Source of the DNA: Rhytidiadelphus loreus
Taxonomy: Eukaryota > Streptophyta > Bryopsida > Hypnales > Hylocomiaceae
Direction: 5' to 3'
NCBI GenBank assembly: GCA_947034895.1
Contig: OX344762.1
Coordinates: forward strand, 30,794,760 to 30,858,759
DNA length: 64,000 bases
The number at the start of each line of letters is the position of its first letter. Positions within the stretch are counted from its first letter, which is position 1. A model generated the notes under the pieces. It searched no databases. It saw nothing but the letters and a program-made list of their open reading frames with translations, and was not told the DNA's origin. Shown here piece after piece: positions 1 through 11,672 of this stretch. The translations under genes were made by a program, and so were the position numbers.

Positions 1-84
1 TGACCATTCAATTAATGGCAGAATATTAGCTAAGGCATCCCTTCGCCGGTATCGGTCGGCGTTGTCTTGCCATAGCGATTCCAT
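1..84 (-). CDS. 5' end of an unknown-family gene, cut by the window edge
   Basis: The minus strand reads an ATG at 84 followed by 28 open codons to the edge. The peptide (MESLWQDNADRYRRRD..., then LANILPLIEW) aligns with the start of the minus-strand gene at 33967 (MDRQDNFGRRRETLGNIQPLPDW). The match continues upstream for over 1 kb, so this is a third paralog of the family at 23545-24141 and 33350-33967. Only the variable N-terminus is visible; the conserved helical part lies outside the window. Function is unknown. Whether the gene is intact cannot be judged. Confidence 0.6.
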   Translation of the reverse strand, partial: MESLWQDNADRYRRRDALANILPLIEWS

Positions 85-1345
85 TTCTTCAGAATGAGAA
101 GATTGATGGTACCGTACCAGTTATTTCATGACCGGAGTGCTTCGCTGGTCTTTTATGCAATCTCTGATGATTATCTATTTGGAACCACTTGCCCGGCCAG
201 TCCTTCAATTTGCCGCCCCTCAATGTATAAAACCGTTTCACTTTCCAGCGGTTGAATCAGCTTGCAGTTTGTCAGGAGCTAGACCAGGTGCGCTCGCTCG
301 CTTGAATGTGCGTTGCACCAACAAAAATTCCTGAGTGTTGTGAACTTCAATAAATCGGAATGCAAGAATAACCTGCCTTATAATCATCTCCTCCTACGGC
401 GCTGCAACTATTCACCGCCGTGTTTCGGTCCTGGTAAGCCCATGGCATGGTAAGGTCCACGAGGGTCCTGATCCAGCACGTCTACATTGCGTCATTGCCT
501 CCTGGACCTCCAGGATCGGAGGGGTCCGGGGGCTCTATTACAGTTGGAGGTACAAGCTCCAGCCCGAGCATTCAGGGCGCTCAGGCCTGGAGGGGCCGGA
601 CCCTCCCCTGCACCGCGTAATTTTGAAATTGATCCGCTTGGTCCGCACAACGCCCTCACCTCCGCCTCCACGTCCGATTGAGTTAAAAAAATTTGTTTGT
701 TATGGTCCTCCAGGTCCCTGCCTCAAATGCAATGGAGGGCACCCGGATGGTGACTGGCCTCCGACCTGGAGGTCCCGGGAAGGTCCAGCTCCCCAATGGA
801 GACCAGCCCTGATCTGTACTTGCCTAATCTTTAAGCTGAAAATAGTCAAAAGGAATTGGAAGACCAGAGGGAGGTCAAATGCTACTTGCATTGCTTCCTG
901 TGTTACTATGCAGTGTAGGGTCTTAACGAAGTGTCCGTAGCTGTCCTGTGAGTAGGAGAAGCGTTTGAGTCCCGTCTCCATGACTCCTCGCTACAGTTTG
1001 CGGGCATCTTCCTGGCCCAATCGGTGGAGATTTTTTATTCCCGTTTGGACTGACATCATTGTTTCGGTACCCACGAATGTACGATACGCCGAATTCGGGG
1101 ATGGCATGGCCAGTGGAGGCGAGGCAGTGATGAGCCTTGTTTACTGAACTATTTGGTAGAATCGGTAGGAAACCACGGACTCGGATTGTTTACTAGACTT
1201 TCGAGCTGTCTACTGTAGCTAGCTGCGAAGTTGTTCCGACCCAAATTGACCTGTGAATAGCTGGAGCGAGTAATTTTGGTACTTTGTGTTGGCCTGGGCC
1301 GGTATGACTTGCAGTACGCGTTTGATCGAATCATGGAAGGAAAAC
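85..1345 (-). promoter_or_regulatory. Upstream/leader block of the unknown gene family, copy 1
   Basis: This block matches, in the same orientation, the sequence upstream of the minus-strand paralog (33968-34960) and, inverted, that upstream of the plus-strand paralog (22800-23544). Shared landmarks, read on the minus strand, are a pyrimidine stretch ending CTGAAG just before the ATG, a METGLKRFS open frame starting at 981, and a PEFGV.YIRGYRNND open frame near 1040-1110. Short open frames inside it are best read as leader exons or leftovers rather than separate genes. Confidence 0.55.
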
Positions 1346-1723
1346 AGTGCATGGAGTCAAGCAAGGGAAAACTATTTACTCATTTTGTTTACAATCTAGG
1401 AGATTCTTGCAAAGTGAAGGTTGAAAAAATGGTTTACTTATAGCTAGGCTGTCCTTTAAGGGTTATAAGTTTTCACACTTCAGTTATCATGGAAGTCTTG
1501 GCAGCTCTGTGCACTCATTATGCAACTAGACTTTGGAGGTGTGTGTTCATCAATAGCTGGCATTGAATCAGATGTTTTTTTGTATACAAAACCCTCAAAG
1601 ATTTAAACCCTTTGGTTGTCTCCAAAACCTTTCAACTCTCTAAATTTTTTTGAAAAATTCCAACAGTTTGGTTGAACAACAATTTGACTACATGGAAGAT
1701 ATTAGTTGTATTAATCCTCACAA
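1346..1723. other. Spacer, no gene seen
   Basis: AT-rich sequence with no convincing coding frame or repeat. It separates the upstream block of copy 1 from the foldback element. Confidence 0.5.
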
Positions 1724-1868
1724 GGGAAGTAGGAGGGGTTCCCATGTGGAAAAAATATGACTATTTTCACATACTAAGTAGTAAACTCATAGTAGTTTAC
1801 CACTTAGGAAGTAGTAAAGAGGTGGTAATGGCCATATTTTTTCCACATGGGAACCCCTCCTACTTCCC
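1724..1868. repeat. Foldback element with 36-bp perfect inverted arms
   Basis: The arms at 1724-1759 and 1833-1868 are exact reverse complements (left arm begins GGGAAGTAGGAGGGGTTCCC). The 73-base centre has weaker inner symmetry built on AGTAGTAAACT. A transcript would form a long hairpin. It may be a small MITE or a small-RNA hairpin; no clear target-site duplication was found. Confidence 0.75.
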
Positions 1869-2099
1869 ATGTTCCTTGAACAACATTCACACACCTAGAA
1901 GACAGTCCCAAGGGGAATCAAAAAGCTCCTTGAAGCAAGGTCTGGGTCTTGTACTCTTGTTGCTTGTTCAAAGTTTATGCGGTTAGGAGCTCATGTAAGG
2001 CATGCAAAAGTGAATTATAGTAAATAGTGTTTTGACTTTGTAACCTGAATGTAGTGCTTGGCAAGCCATATTCACTATTGAAGTGAACATAATCCTAGG

Positions 2100-2525
2100 T
2101 AAGGTAGTATGCTCTAAAAGCACCCATCTTCTTCAAACCGCTCCTATTTTTTGGTGGAGAATGTCAAAATGGAGATGGAATCATCCTTAAATGGACCATT
2201 TTAGCAATTGAATGCATTGAGGAAAAATTGTCTTTCTATTGCAAAAGCGAGTCATTGTCTATTATTTCCACTCTACATCTCTTTATAAGATACAAGTGCA
2301 TAAATTTTGGGAGACCTATGGTCACAAATAGGTGTCTATGCCTTGAATCTTTGAAAATTTATAAGTAATTCAAAAATGATTGAAAGTATACAAAATCACT
2401 TGAGTTAGGTTCCACATCTATTTTTCTTTCTTTAAAAAAATGATCTAAAAATAATTTTGTCCATGAAAGACTATAAAAACGGCGGACAAATCCTTAAATG
2501 GTAGCTTTTAGAGTATACTACCTTA
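2100..2525. mobile_element. MITE-like element, TAAGGTAGTATGCTC family, copy 1
   Basis: The ends are inverted repeats of about 22 bp with one mismatch: TAAGGTAGTATGCTCTAAAA on the left, and GAGTATACTACCTTA closing the right. The interior is AT-rich and non-coding. A related element of similar size lies at 18523-18936 and a left-end fragment at about 35006-35091, so it is a dispersed family. No transposase is encoded, so it would be non-autonomous. Confidence 0.65.
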
Positions 2526-2920
2526 TGCAGGGGTCATTGGCATTAAAATAGCTTAGAAGATGGTTTCTGTAAAAATTATATCAAATTAAAAAGACCAAAA
2601 AGTTAGGTGAAGACCAAATTAAAAAAAATTAAATGTAGAAAATGTTGGATTGCATACATATTAAAAAAACTCGCGATATATATGAAGATTTAAAACACCT
2701 ATGCATAGTTTCATTTCACAACATGTGTATATAATTACATTTTTGGATTCCTTGTTGAAAGGGCTACACAAGTTTTCTACATTGAAACAAATTATATTCC
2801 TTGAGATTGAACTAAAATGCATTATAAGTGATTATAATGAAGGTCATATAATACGGGAGTTACATACCCGTGAGCATAGCATTGTTTGTCAATGAGGCCA
2901 AGGTTCCTTTTGTATCATTA
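2526..2920. other. AT-rich spacer, nothing recognised
   Basis: The only open frame (2701-2895) is short, AT-rich and has no recognisable motif. I see no gene here. Confidence 0.4.
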
Positions 2921-3869
2921 TTAACCCCTAAAAGTCAGAGACTATATTTTTTTTAAAAACGCTCCAAAACTACCCTTGCATTTACAAGCACAAAATTTTA
3001 AATGAAAAAAAAATTTGGACACATATAACGATAGGATCTTGTAGGAAAATAGTTTGAAAAGATGTGGAAAAAAATTCAGAATTTTCTACCTTGTAAATTG
3101 CAAGAATTAACATTTGAAGTGACAAAAATTCTTTTATGGGCCCTGTGAAAATACGGGCAACTGCACTTCACAAGGTCACATTTGTATGAAAAAGTGTCCA
3201 AAATGGTGGTTACTCTTTGGATTCATTCCTCAAGTGAAGTTGGCTACATGCTTGAAAATTTTTAGATCATTTGGAATTGCACAACATATAGGGAAAAAAT
3301 AGTAAGTAGAAAGAAGTACAAAATGATTCAAAACACTAAATTGTTAAGAATTTAATTATAAAATTGAAAAATTCCAATGGTTGTAATGTAGTAATAAACA
3401 ATAAATTTTTTATTTTTTTATTTTTTCCAAAAATATTCAAAAGTGAATTAAATAAAGGACTTCAAATTTTATTTTAGAGTAGAGATTCCATAACTATCCA
3501 CAAACTAACCCAAACTAAACTTCTTCATAGCCTTCATCTCATTAATCAAAATGGAATGATTCAAAACTTAACACATATATAGAAATCTAGAGAATAAATT
3601 TCAAATTTTTATTTTTTTTAAAAGTGATTTTTAAAGAAGTTTTCTTTTTTGGGCTACCCGCCGAACACTGAAAATTACATATCATGCAATAACTTTTGAA
3701 CCATGTAGTCAAAAATTATGAAAATTGTTGTGCCTTAAAGCTACTCTTTGGGCACACATTGTGTGAAATTTTCAAAGAAAAAAAATAAAAATTCCGTCTA
3801 TAGTGAGTGGCCCAAAAGGCCAAAATTGCTATGTTGCCAAAAAACGGTGTTTGGTCCTTTAGGGGTTAA
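2921..3869. mobile_element. TTAACCCCTAAA-ended inverted-repeat element, copy 1
   Basis: It begins TTAACCCCTAAAAG and ends CCTTTAGGGGTTAA, and is flanked on both sides by the dinucleotide TA (2919-2920 and 3870-3871), as expected for a Tc1/mariner-like target duplication. The 949-bp interior is AT-rich and lacks a transposase. Inverted relatives occur at 38679-39260 (partial) and 61052-61915; all share the stretch around GCAACATAGCAATTTTG near the GGTCC end. Superfamily assignment is inferred from the ends only. Confidence 0.65.
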
Positions 3870-5675
3870 TAGTGAATTAAATTGTCTTCTATGGCTCCTC
3901 ATCTAATTCCAATCCTTATATTAATTGAGAGTCTCTCCCATATATGTAGGGAGGCATAATACCTTCCCAACAAATAGAATACTATTGCCTAGTCATACAA
4001 TGTTATGAATTTCAAAAAAATATAAAAGCCACTTTTTGTCAACAATTCTCTCAAAACCAAACTCAAGGGGCTTCCATAGGAATGTAGCCTCTTGTTTAAG
4101 GATTAACCTCTAATTTTCTAAATGATCTAGGCCTTTTTTCCAACAAAAACACTCAAAACTGACATTTCTATTGTAGAGTGAAAAAAAAGTAAAAATGTTT
4201 TTATAGAAATCCATATCTAATTGTAGAATCTTACATTGTCTAAACTAATATGAAATTGTGTGGAAGAAGTTTCAAAAACTTTAACTGTTTATATTAAAAA
4301 ATACTAAAGGCAGTTGTATTTAAAGTGAAAAACATGCTTTTTTCTCGAACACTAAGTTATAAGTCTTAGAATCATCTTAGTTTAAATTTATTGCAATATA
4401 GATTTTAAACTCAAAAAACAAACCCAGACACTTTACTATACCTTGTAATTCATATATATGTGTGTCAAATTTTTTTATTATGAGAGCTATTTCGTTACAT
4501 TTTTCACCATAGATAGATATATCCCTATTTTTTTTTTCATTCATTTTCTTACACCCTACAATAGTTAAAATTGAAATATGAGGCATTTAAACATGTCCAT
4601 GTTGTAATTCAAGAATTTATATGCGACTCTAACTTTTATGGTTGATTGGTACAGTTAATATGTATACTCTAACTAGTAACTATTGTTGAACACAATCCAC
4701 ACAAATAACACATATGCAAACATAATATATCAAACAATCCATCAAAATGATTGATTTCATATATGTACATTGTTCAATAGGAGAAAAAACTACAAAAATT
4801 GAATAATCCATGAGCAGTGTGAAGTTGGATGCTTCAATAGCTACATCCTACCCTTATACGTGAATACCATGCATCCCTGAAAACCACTTGCCACAAATTT
4901 GAGTTTGGGTGATCGGATGAATAAATAGATAACAACCCAATATGAGATGTTCAATAATTTCTCAATTTATAGATGGAAAATGGAAGCTCTTCATGCAAAT
5001 TGATGCAATAGTAATTTACTTGAATATTTTTAAAATTATTAGCTCCAACATTTAAAATATAATAGGTTTTGTGTTGTTTCATAGGTAATTGTTAGTGAAG
5101 TACCTAGAAAAAAATTATGTCGAACAATTGTGTTCAGAATCTAGGATTTAATTAAAAAGAAAACCTACACTTGATTTTCATTCTTCATAAATTTTTTAAA
5201 TAGAAGACACATGGAAAAACTAAATACACACAAATGAGATTATTCTAGCAAACAAATTAAGTCATGTAGAACTTTTATCCTTCACATGTTGTGAAGATTG
5301 AGGTCAAAAACTAATTCAATATATTAGTTTTTTTGAAAAATGTTTAATCCCTAAAGTCGGAAGGCTAGTTTTTGCTTTAAATTTTTGCACTAGCAATATT
5401 GATATTCTTTTTTAAATTGTTAAGGAATTGAGTTGAAAGTCTAAATAGACTTGATTTTTTAAAATTTGATTTTCATTCTTTAAAATTTTTTAAAATAGAA
5501 GTAAGTACAAGATTGAAGAAAAATTCAAATGGTTAATAAGTTTAAGATGGAATTGAAATACACTAATCTCAACAATGAGATTATTCTAATAAAAAAACTA
5601 AACCCTTATTGAATTTTTTTTTAGAAGAATTGTCAGAATTGCGTTAAAATATGAATTGTATATGCTAATGAGTAA
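3870..5675. other. AT-rich spacer, no gene seen
   Basis: Long A/T runs, stop codons in all frames and no convincing coding frame or terminal repeats. Confidence 0.45.
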
Positions 5676-5679
5676 TTGA

Positions 5680-5885
5680 GTATGGCACATTCCTTAAAAA
5701 TTATAGGTGCAAAATTGTGCTTGGTGGGAGTCAAAAGGATGGTACAACAATTTCCCACACCATAAATCTTATTACATTTCTTCCCCCTTTCCAAACTTTC
5801 AAGATACATATAGTTTGTTTTAAATTTGGTGGAGAATTGACTTCTCAGGATTCTATAGTGGAGAGGTCCAAGTGAGAAATGGATT
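5680..5885. repeat. Dispersed repeat with an inverted copy at 36290-36480
   Basis: The stretch holding AGGTGCAAAATTGTGCTTGG and, further on, GGTGGAGAATTGAC is found again in reverse complement at about 36290-36480 (CAAGCACAATTTTGCACCT; GTCAATTCTCCATC). No ends or coding capacity were identified. Confidence 0.5.
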
Positions 5886-5989
5886 TTTTGGTCTACATCC
5901 GGGCTACAAGTGTTTCATAACCCTCAAGTGATTCCGGTCACAGTTTTCCTTCGCTGATGGAAACACGTCGGAACTCCCTGCTCGTGATG

Positions 5990-6225
5990 CTCGTCACTCG
6001 TCGTCTTTGGTCAATTGGTCGTAACAACATACGTAGTTACAACCCTCTGAACAAATCCGAGTCTGTGAATTCCTACTGATTCTACTGTTGTGCACGAATT
6101 AGAGCTCATTGATTCATCACAGCCTAGCTCCACTTGCCATCCTCGTGCAAATTCGGCGTATTGTACATTCGCGCGTGGGTCCCGAAACAATGATGCCAGT
6201 CTAAAAGCCAGCTATCATCAGACAG
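5990..6225 (+). repeat. Isolated fragment of the unknown-gene upstream block
   Basis: This region matches, in reverse orientation, part of the upstream block of copies 1 and 3 (compare 34750-34940). It keeps the ACGAATTAGAGCTCA...CCACTTGCC stretch and the open frame ending RNNDASLKAS (copy 3 has RNNDAGPKAS). No copy of the gene itself follows; the LINE target site begins about 85 bases downstream. It is a solo remnant of the duplicated segment. Confidence 0.55.
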
Positions 6226-6309
6226 TGATCGAGTATCATACAATCACTACAGTACAGTACTACTGTACTGTAGAGATAGAAGGGTTTTGCATCACCCCAT
6301 ACGTTGCTC

Positions 6310-6325
6310 AACCCCTAAATGAGGA
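6310..6325. repeat. LINE target-site duplication, left copy
   Basis: AACCCCTAAATGAGGA here is repeated exactly at 14459-14474 and brackets the LINE, as expected from target-primed reverse transcription. Confidence 0.85.
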
Positions 6326-6371
6326 TTGATTGAAACCCATTCGAGGGTGGTGCTTTACTGACATAAAAAAC

Positions 6372-6571
6372 GCTCGGAGGCGGGTACAAGCCTGGAGGCT
6401 GATAAATGCCCGAAGGCAGCTACAAGCCTGGAGGCTGATAAATGCCCGAAGGCAGCTACAAGCCCGGAGGCTGCTACATGCCCGGAGGCAGTTACACGCC
6501 CGAGGGCGGATAACTGCCCACAGGGAGATACCCGCCCGGAGGCAGAAGCATGCCCGGAGGCAAGAATCGCG
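6372..6571 (-). repeat. 18-bp minisatellite in the LINE 3' region
   Basis: About eleven imperfect head-to-tail units of 18 bp, written on the plus strand as GCCCGGAGGCWGMTACAA. The unit is a multiple of three, so long open frames appear on both strands (Arg/Gln/Ala-rich on plus, Cys/Leu-rich on minus); these are artefacts of the repeat and not genes. Confidence 0.8.
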
Positions 6572-6730
6572 AGGAAGGTAGCCCAAGGCCAGGGTTGAGA
6601 GACAGAGGAACGAACACCCCAAGGCATTGACGTCCGAGGAAGGCAGCACGGGGCCAGAGTTGAGAGACAAAGAAACAAACACCCAAGGGCTTTGACGCAC
6701 AAGGAAGCCGCTCGAGGCCAGGACTGTGAG
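6572..6730 (-). repeat. Longer-period tandem repeat in the LINE 3' region
   Basis: Two and a half units of about 65 bp, each starting near GAGGAAGG(T/C)AGC and including GTTGAGAGACA(G/A)AG(G/A)AAC. It follows the 18-bp array and precedes the ORF2 stop, inside the 3' non-coding part of the LINE. Confidence 0.6.
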
Positions 6731-6921
6731 ACCAACCAACAGGTCGACAGAGGACCGAACCAACATACATCGAGACAGAGGGACAAGGCAGAGGGACATG
6801 AGAGATTGGGACAACCAAAACAGAATGTAAGATCAACCGAACTAGAAGCCCCTACCCAAACAAGCCTGCAAAGACCACCCCGAAGGCAAAGCATAAATGA
6901 AAGACAGACACCCAATGGCTA

Positions 6922-9900
6922 TTAGGCGTCCATTAATTTGTTGTAGATTGCGTCGAAGGAGCTCTGCAAGTCGATATCCATTGTGTGTATGTCGATGGGG
7001 TCGTCCAGTTCGATCATAACCCGCTGCTCATCCCCAGCATCCTGTTTGATATCTTGCAGGATCCTGCGAAGGATGGCGTCCGCATTCTGGACCGCAACTC
7101 GCCTCTTGTGCTGGGTGTTGTGGACGGGAGAGGCTAGTTCCATGGATTCGCTGATGTCTGACCAACTGTGATTTGGCTCTACTAGTAAATTGCCGCCTCT
7201 TTCGCTCGGGGTCATCCTACGTGAAGGGGATGTGGAGTCGTTGGTGGCTTGTGGATACTGAGTGTTGTTGGAGCCGCTCTCCTCGCTTGTCGTGTGTGGT
7301 GCCTGAGTTGGTGAACCTGTAATGATTGGGATATGTTGTCGATTGGCTACCAACAAGGGTCTAGAGGCAAGGTCTTGTGGCAGGAATGAGGTACTTGGGA
7401 TGAAGTTCCAAGTCGGCGCATCCAATATCGTGCAGAATGCGCTAGTGGAGGCCCACATTGATTTGAAAGTTTCTATTCGTTGTTGGGCAGTTTGCGGTGT
7501 TTTCCAAATTCCTCGCCAGGCAGCTACTCCAATCTGTATTGTTGTGCGCCATGCGTTGTGCATAGCCATCCCCAAGTGGAATGTATCATTCCTCATAACC
7601 TTACTACATCTTTGGCACTAGATGTTCATGAGTAGAAGGCATTTCAATATATCCCATGGGGTCTCCCTTGTCACTGCGCATATATTGCTGAATCGATATG
7701 TTGTTAGATCTGCCTTTGTGAGTGCAGCGCCTTTCAGGATGTCGATTGGGGAGTATTGCAGCTGGGGGAGATTGTGGTCATCCCTTAGCTGGTTGTAATG
7801 TCTCCAGACCCTACTAACTATTGGACAATCTATAAAGGCGTGTCTCGCTGTTTCCATTGGGGCCGGAATACATAGCTTACATGATCCATCTACTCCCATC
7901 TTTGTTAACCAAATGCCTAATGGTAACCCTTCAGTGTGTAATAGCCAGAGGAACGTATTGATTTTTTTCGGTATCCATTGGTGCCACATTTGCTTGTATA
8001 TGTGCTTCCGCTCCACTTGTGTGCATCCTCGTTCCCTTAGCTTGACTTCGAATCTGGTGGGTTTGGTCCTTGCTGCTGTACCCCAGTGGTATCCCAATTT
8101 GGTATCATAGGCGTGTAGGGGTCTGGATGGTTGGGTTCCATTCTGCCGCCACCTCCACTCTCTAGGGTCCCACTCTAGCTCTTCTATTCGGTTGGGTTGG
8201 TGAAGCCAGACCTGCGAGTTTGGGGGTAAAGGGTGCGGGGGGTTGAAATCTGACCACTGATGTATTCCTCTATGTTGAACCCTGATTGGGTGCAACTTGA
8301 TGATATGCAGGTCGATTTGTCTTACGCCTTGCTTGACAAGCTGTAGTGAGCCCTCTGCCTTGGAATAGATATCTACTATTGTGCATGTGTCTTGTATACT
8401 GGAGATATGATATATTAGGGGAGGTTGGGAATCCTGTTCAAGCCATTCTCCTTCCTCTAGTGCTTGAGCTTGTCCTGGATTTCTGGGGATGTTGGCTATT
8501 AAATCTGTTCGCATGTCGTTTGTCTTTTTTGATTTTGTAATGCGGAGGATTTCCAACGACAATCGCCAATCATTCTCTTCGGTGCTCCATATATCCCTAA
8601 TGTGCTAGATTCCTTTTGCTGCCCAATTAACAAATCGACTCCATTTTTCAAGCCCCATCGCTTGACCTTCTACATTGGTTATCCATGGGTTACCAAAGAG
8701 AGCTTGCTTGAGTATTCCCTGTGAGGATTTCGGCCCTACTTGTTCGATTCCTGGGCGGATCGAGCACCACGATCGCCATACTGCCCCCCACAGGGTCAAT
8801 CCATTCTTCTTTATGTGAGTTACGCTCATCATCCAGTGCTGTCCTGGTGGCCACAACTTTGAACCTGTTGGTTGTAAGCGTTTTATCTAGTACTGTATGA
8901 AGATTTGCCAGGTTCCTCCCTCATTTTGGAGTCCTCTTATCAGGAATTTGGTCAAGAGTGCCTGTGTTTGTGCAATCGGATCTAAGACCTGGAGTCCGCC
9001 TTGTACTAGGGGTGCAATTGCCGAATCCCATGCCACCCTAGCTTTCGTTTGCCCTTCCTTCCTGCTTGACCACAGATAATCCCGGACCAAACCTTGCACA
9101 ATTTTCAAAGTGTGGAGTGTTATATCCAGGTGGAGGCAAGGTACCATAATGACGCCAAGATGACCTGATTTGAAACTAGTAAACGCCCTGCCTGCGACAA
9201 GCTCTTTGAGCTCCAAAATATAAGCGCATCTCTAATCGACGATAGAACCTTCTCATTCCTGATTTGTTGTGGGACTCGGAAGCCCATCGGGACTCCTAGA
9301 TATTGGCAGTGCTCTCCTTTCTGTAACCATTTAGCCCCCAGTGCTTCACCCCACGACCATTGCCGCTCCCTCTCTGAGACCCATATAAGGTTGGTTTTTG
9401 GCCAATTGATCCTGCTTCCTGATGCTTGGCAGTATAGGTCCAATACTTTCATGGTTTTATCCAGGTTTTCCTTGGTACCTATTAGGGCAAGTGAAGTATT
9501 GTCCGCAAATAACATCTCCAGGCTTGTAGATCCATTGGGAAGCTTCAATCCCTGGACTTCGTATGCGGGGTTTTGCAGCATGTACCCTAGTACGTCGGCA
9601 ACTAGAAGGTAGAGATACGGTGCCAACGGACAGCCTTGTCTTACTGCACGTCCGAGGGTGAATGGTTGGCTGGCCTCTCCATTTACCATGACTGAAGAGG
9701 AAGAGTCCATATAGAGAGACGTAGTCCACCGTATGAACTCTTCCTTAAATCCCATTTTCCGCATTACTTCCTGTAGGAATGGCCAACTCACTCGGTCGAA
9801 GGCTTTTTCGTAATCGAGAAGCATGAGTACTAGTTCCTGGTTTGACTCGACTACCCATTCCATAGATTCCTCTGCTGCAAAGATGTTGTCGAGTATGCTC

Positions 9901-11672
9901 CTCCCAGGTACAAAGCCTGTCTGTGAAGTTCGGATAAGAGTTGGTAACATGGGTTTTAATCTAGATGCTATCACCTTGGCCTGTACCTTGTATGTCGAGT
10001 TCAACAGTGTTATTGGGCGGTAATTGGATATGAGTGTCCTGTTCCCGGGTTTTGGCACTAAGACTATCTTCCCCTGCTTCAGACTCGGTTGGAGATAGCT
10101 TGTATCCTTCATTTCTGTGGCCAGTGCAGCTAGTGCGGGGCTATTCAGATCTAGAAATTCTTGATAAAACTCAGTAGGCAGACGATCCTCACTTGGGGCC
10201 TTGTGGGTTGGCAGCATTTCTGTAGCTGCTTGAATCTCCTCCCTCGTTACTTCCTGGGTGAGTCGACAGTTTTGTTCTTCTGATACTATAGAGGGGACGC
10301 TTCTTAGACATCTTGCCCTTGCGATTACATTGGCGTCCACCTCCTCGTCTTGTTTATACAGGTCTGTATAAAATTCCATCATGGACCTCTTGATCTCCTG
10401 CGGGTCTTTCGTCGTCACACCATTCCTATTAAGTTCCTTGATGTGATTGCAGGTTCGGTGCTTTGAGTGGAATTCGAAGAACTCCCTCGAGCAAGAATCG
10501 CCGACTGTGTTCCATTTGATTTGAAGTTCTGTCCGCCATTTGTCCTGCTAGGCCATTCGCAATTGGTGTAGTGTTTGTTGTGCTTGGCTGAGTTCTTGGC
10601 GTGCCTACTCGTCATCCCAGTTGAGTTGTATGGCTGACTTCGCTTCTTTGATGCGTTGGAACTGCTCCTTGTGAGTGGCCTTCCTTGCTGCGGTGTCTCT
10701 TCGCTTTATTGCATCACTGCATTTCATGATGTTGTTGATGGCCCTTGAGATCCTGCTGGACCATGAGCGCTCGTACCTTTCGCCCAAGCCCGCTGACCAT
10801 GCTGCTTTGAGTTCTGTATGTCCTTTTGGTGTGTGCAAAAGCGGTGTGTGAAAGGTTGCTTTTCTACGAGGCCTCTTCAGGACGTTGTTTATCTGGCAGT
10901 GGATTGGTGCGTGGTCAGATACATCCATTAGTGTTGGCCACGTCTATGTGCTTCCCCCTAGCGTCAGAATTCCTGGAGTCCCATAAAAGCGGTCTATTCT
11001 TGAAAATATCGGGCTCCCTCTCCGACTACCTTGCCATGTGAAGTGTTTATCCGATGTGTTGGCGAATTCATCTGAATTGTGCACGTCCTGCAGTTCCTGC
11101 GCCAATAGCATCTCATTCCATACCGCTCTTTCAGAACGGGTCATGGCAACCCCTGTAAAGGTTGTGGATCTATCAGTTTCCATTTCAACCATATTCCAGT
11201 CCCCTCCCCAAATCCAGTCAGCTTGCGGGAGGGCACAGTCTCTGAGTATGCACCACATTCTAATGCGTGCTGTGGGTTGATTATAACCGTACAGGTTTAC
11301 TACCCCTATTTTCACAGAGGGGGAAAATCGGAACGTGATGTATTGGACTCTACTACTAATTATAACCCCGTGGTCCTCAATAAATGCGACTAACCGTTCT
11401 GCTACTAGAATGCCTGTTCTCCCTGTGTATTTTCCTGTGCGTGCTGAGTACCTTGACTCATTCCAGTATTCCTGCCCGCCTTTAAATCGTAGCTGGGATG
11501 TCATCGCCATGCAATCCCTAATCCCCATATGTATCTCTTGGAGGATAATAATTTCTGGTTTGGGATCTGCTTTTCTAATATAATCCCTAATATTCTTCCG
11601 CTTTCGAACGCCTTGTTGTCCTTGCCCTAAGCTACGGACATTATATAATAAAACCGTTAGCGGCACTTTCAT
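6922..11672 (-). pseudogene. LINE ORF2: endonuclease-reverse transcriptase, inactivated
   Basis: Read from the ATG at 11672. The APE-type endonuclease shows NVRSLG, the metal-binding ILQEIH, GGDWN, SRIDRFY and, after an amber codon at 10944, SDHAPI. The reverse transcriptase (about 10420-9130) shows KAFDRVSWPFL and the usual RQGCPLAPYL block, but the catalytic FADD box reads FADN (FADNTS near 9500). A frameshift near 9130 is followed by VQGLVRDYLW and the C-terminal zinc finger CKLC...H...C (about 7860-7800). In-frame TAG codons lie at 10944, 10605, 10548, 8887, 8605 and 7618; the natural stop is TAA at 6922. The family nicks target DNA and copies its own RNA at the nick; this copy is dead. 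Confidence 0.88.

Noticed and set aside
6308..6925. Overlapping long open frames on both strands (Arg/Gln-rich and Cys/Leu-rich)
   Set aside because: They arise from the 18-bp minisatellite, whose length is a multiple of three, inside the LINE 3' region.
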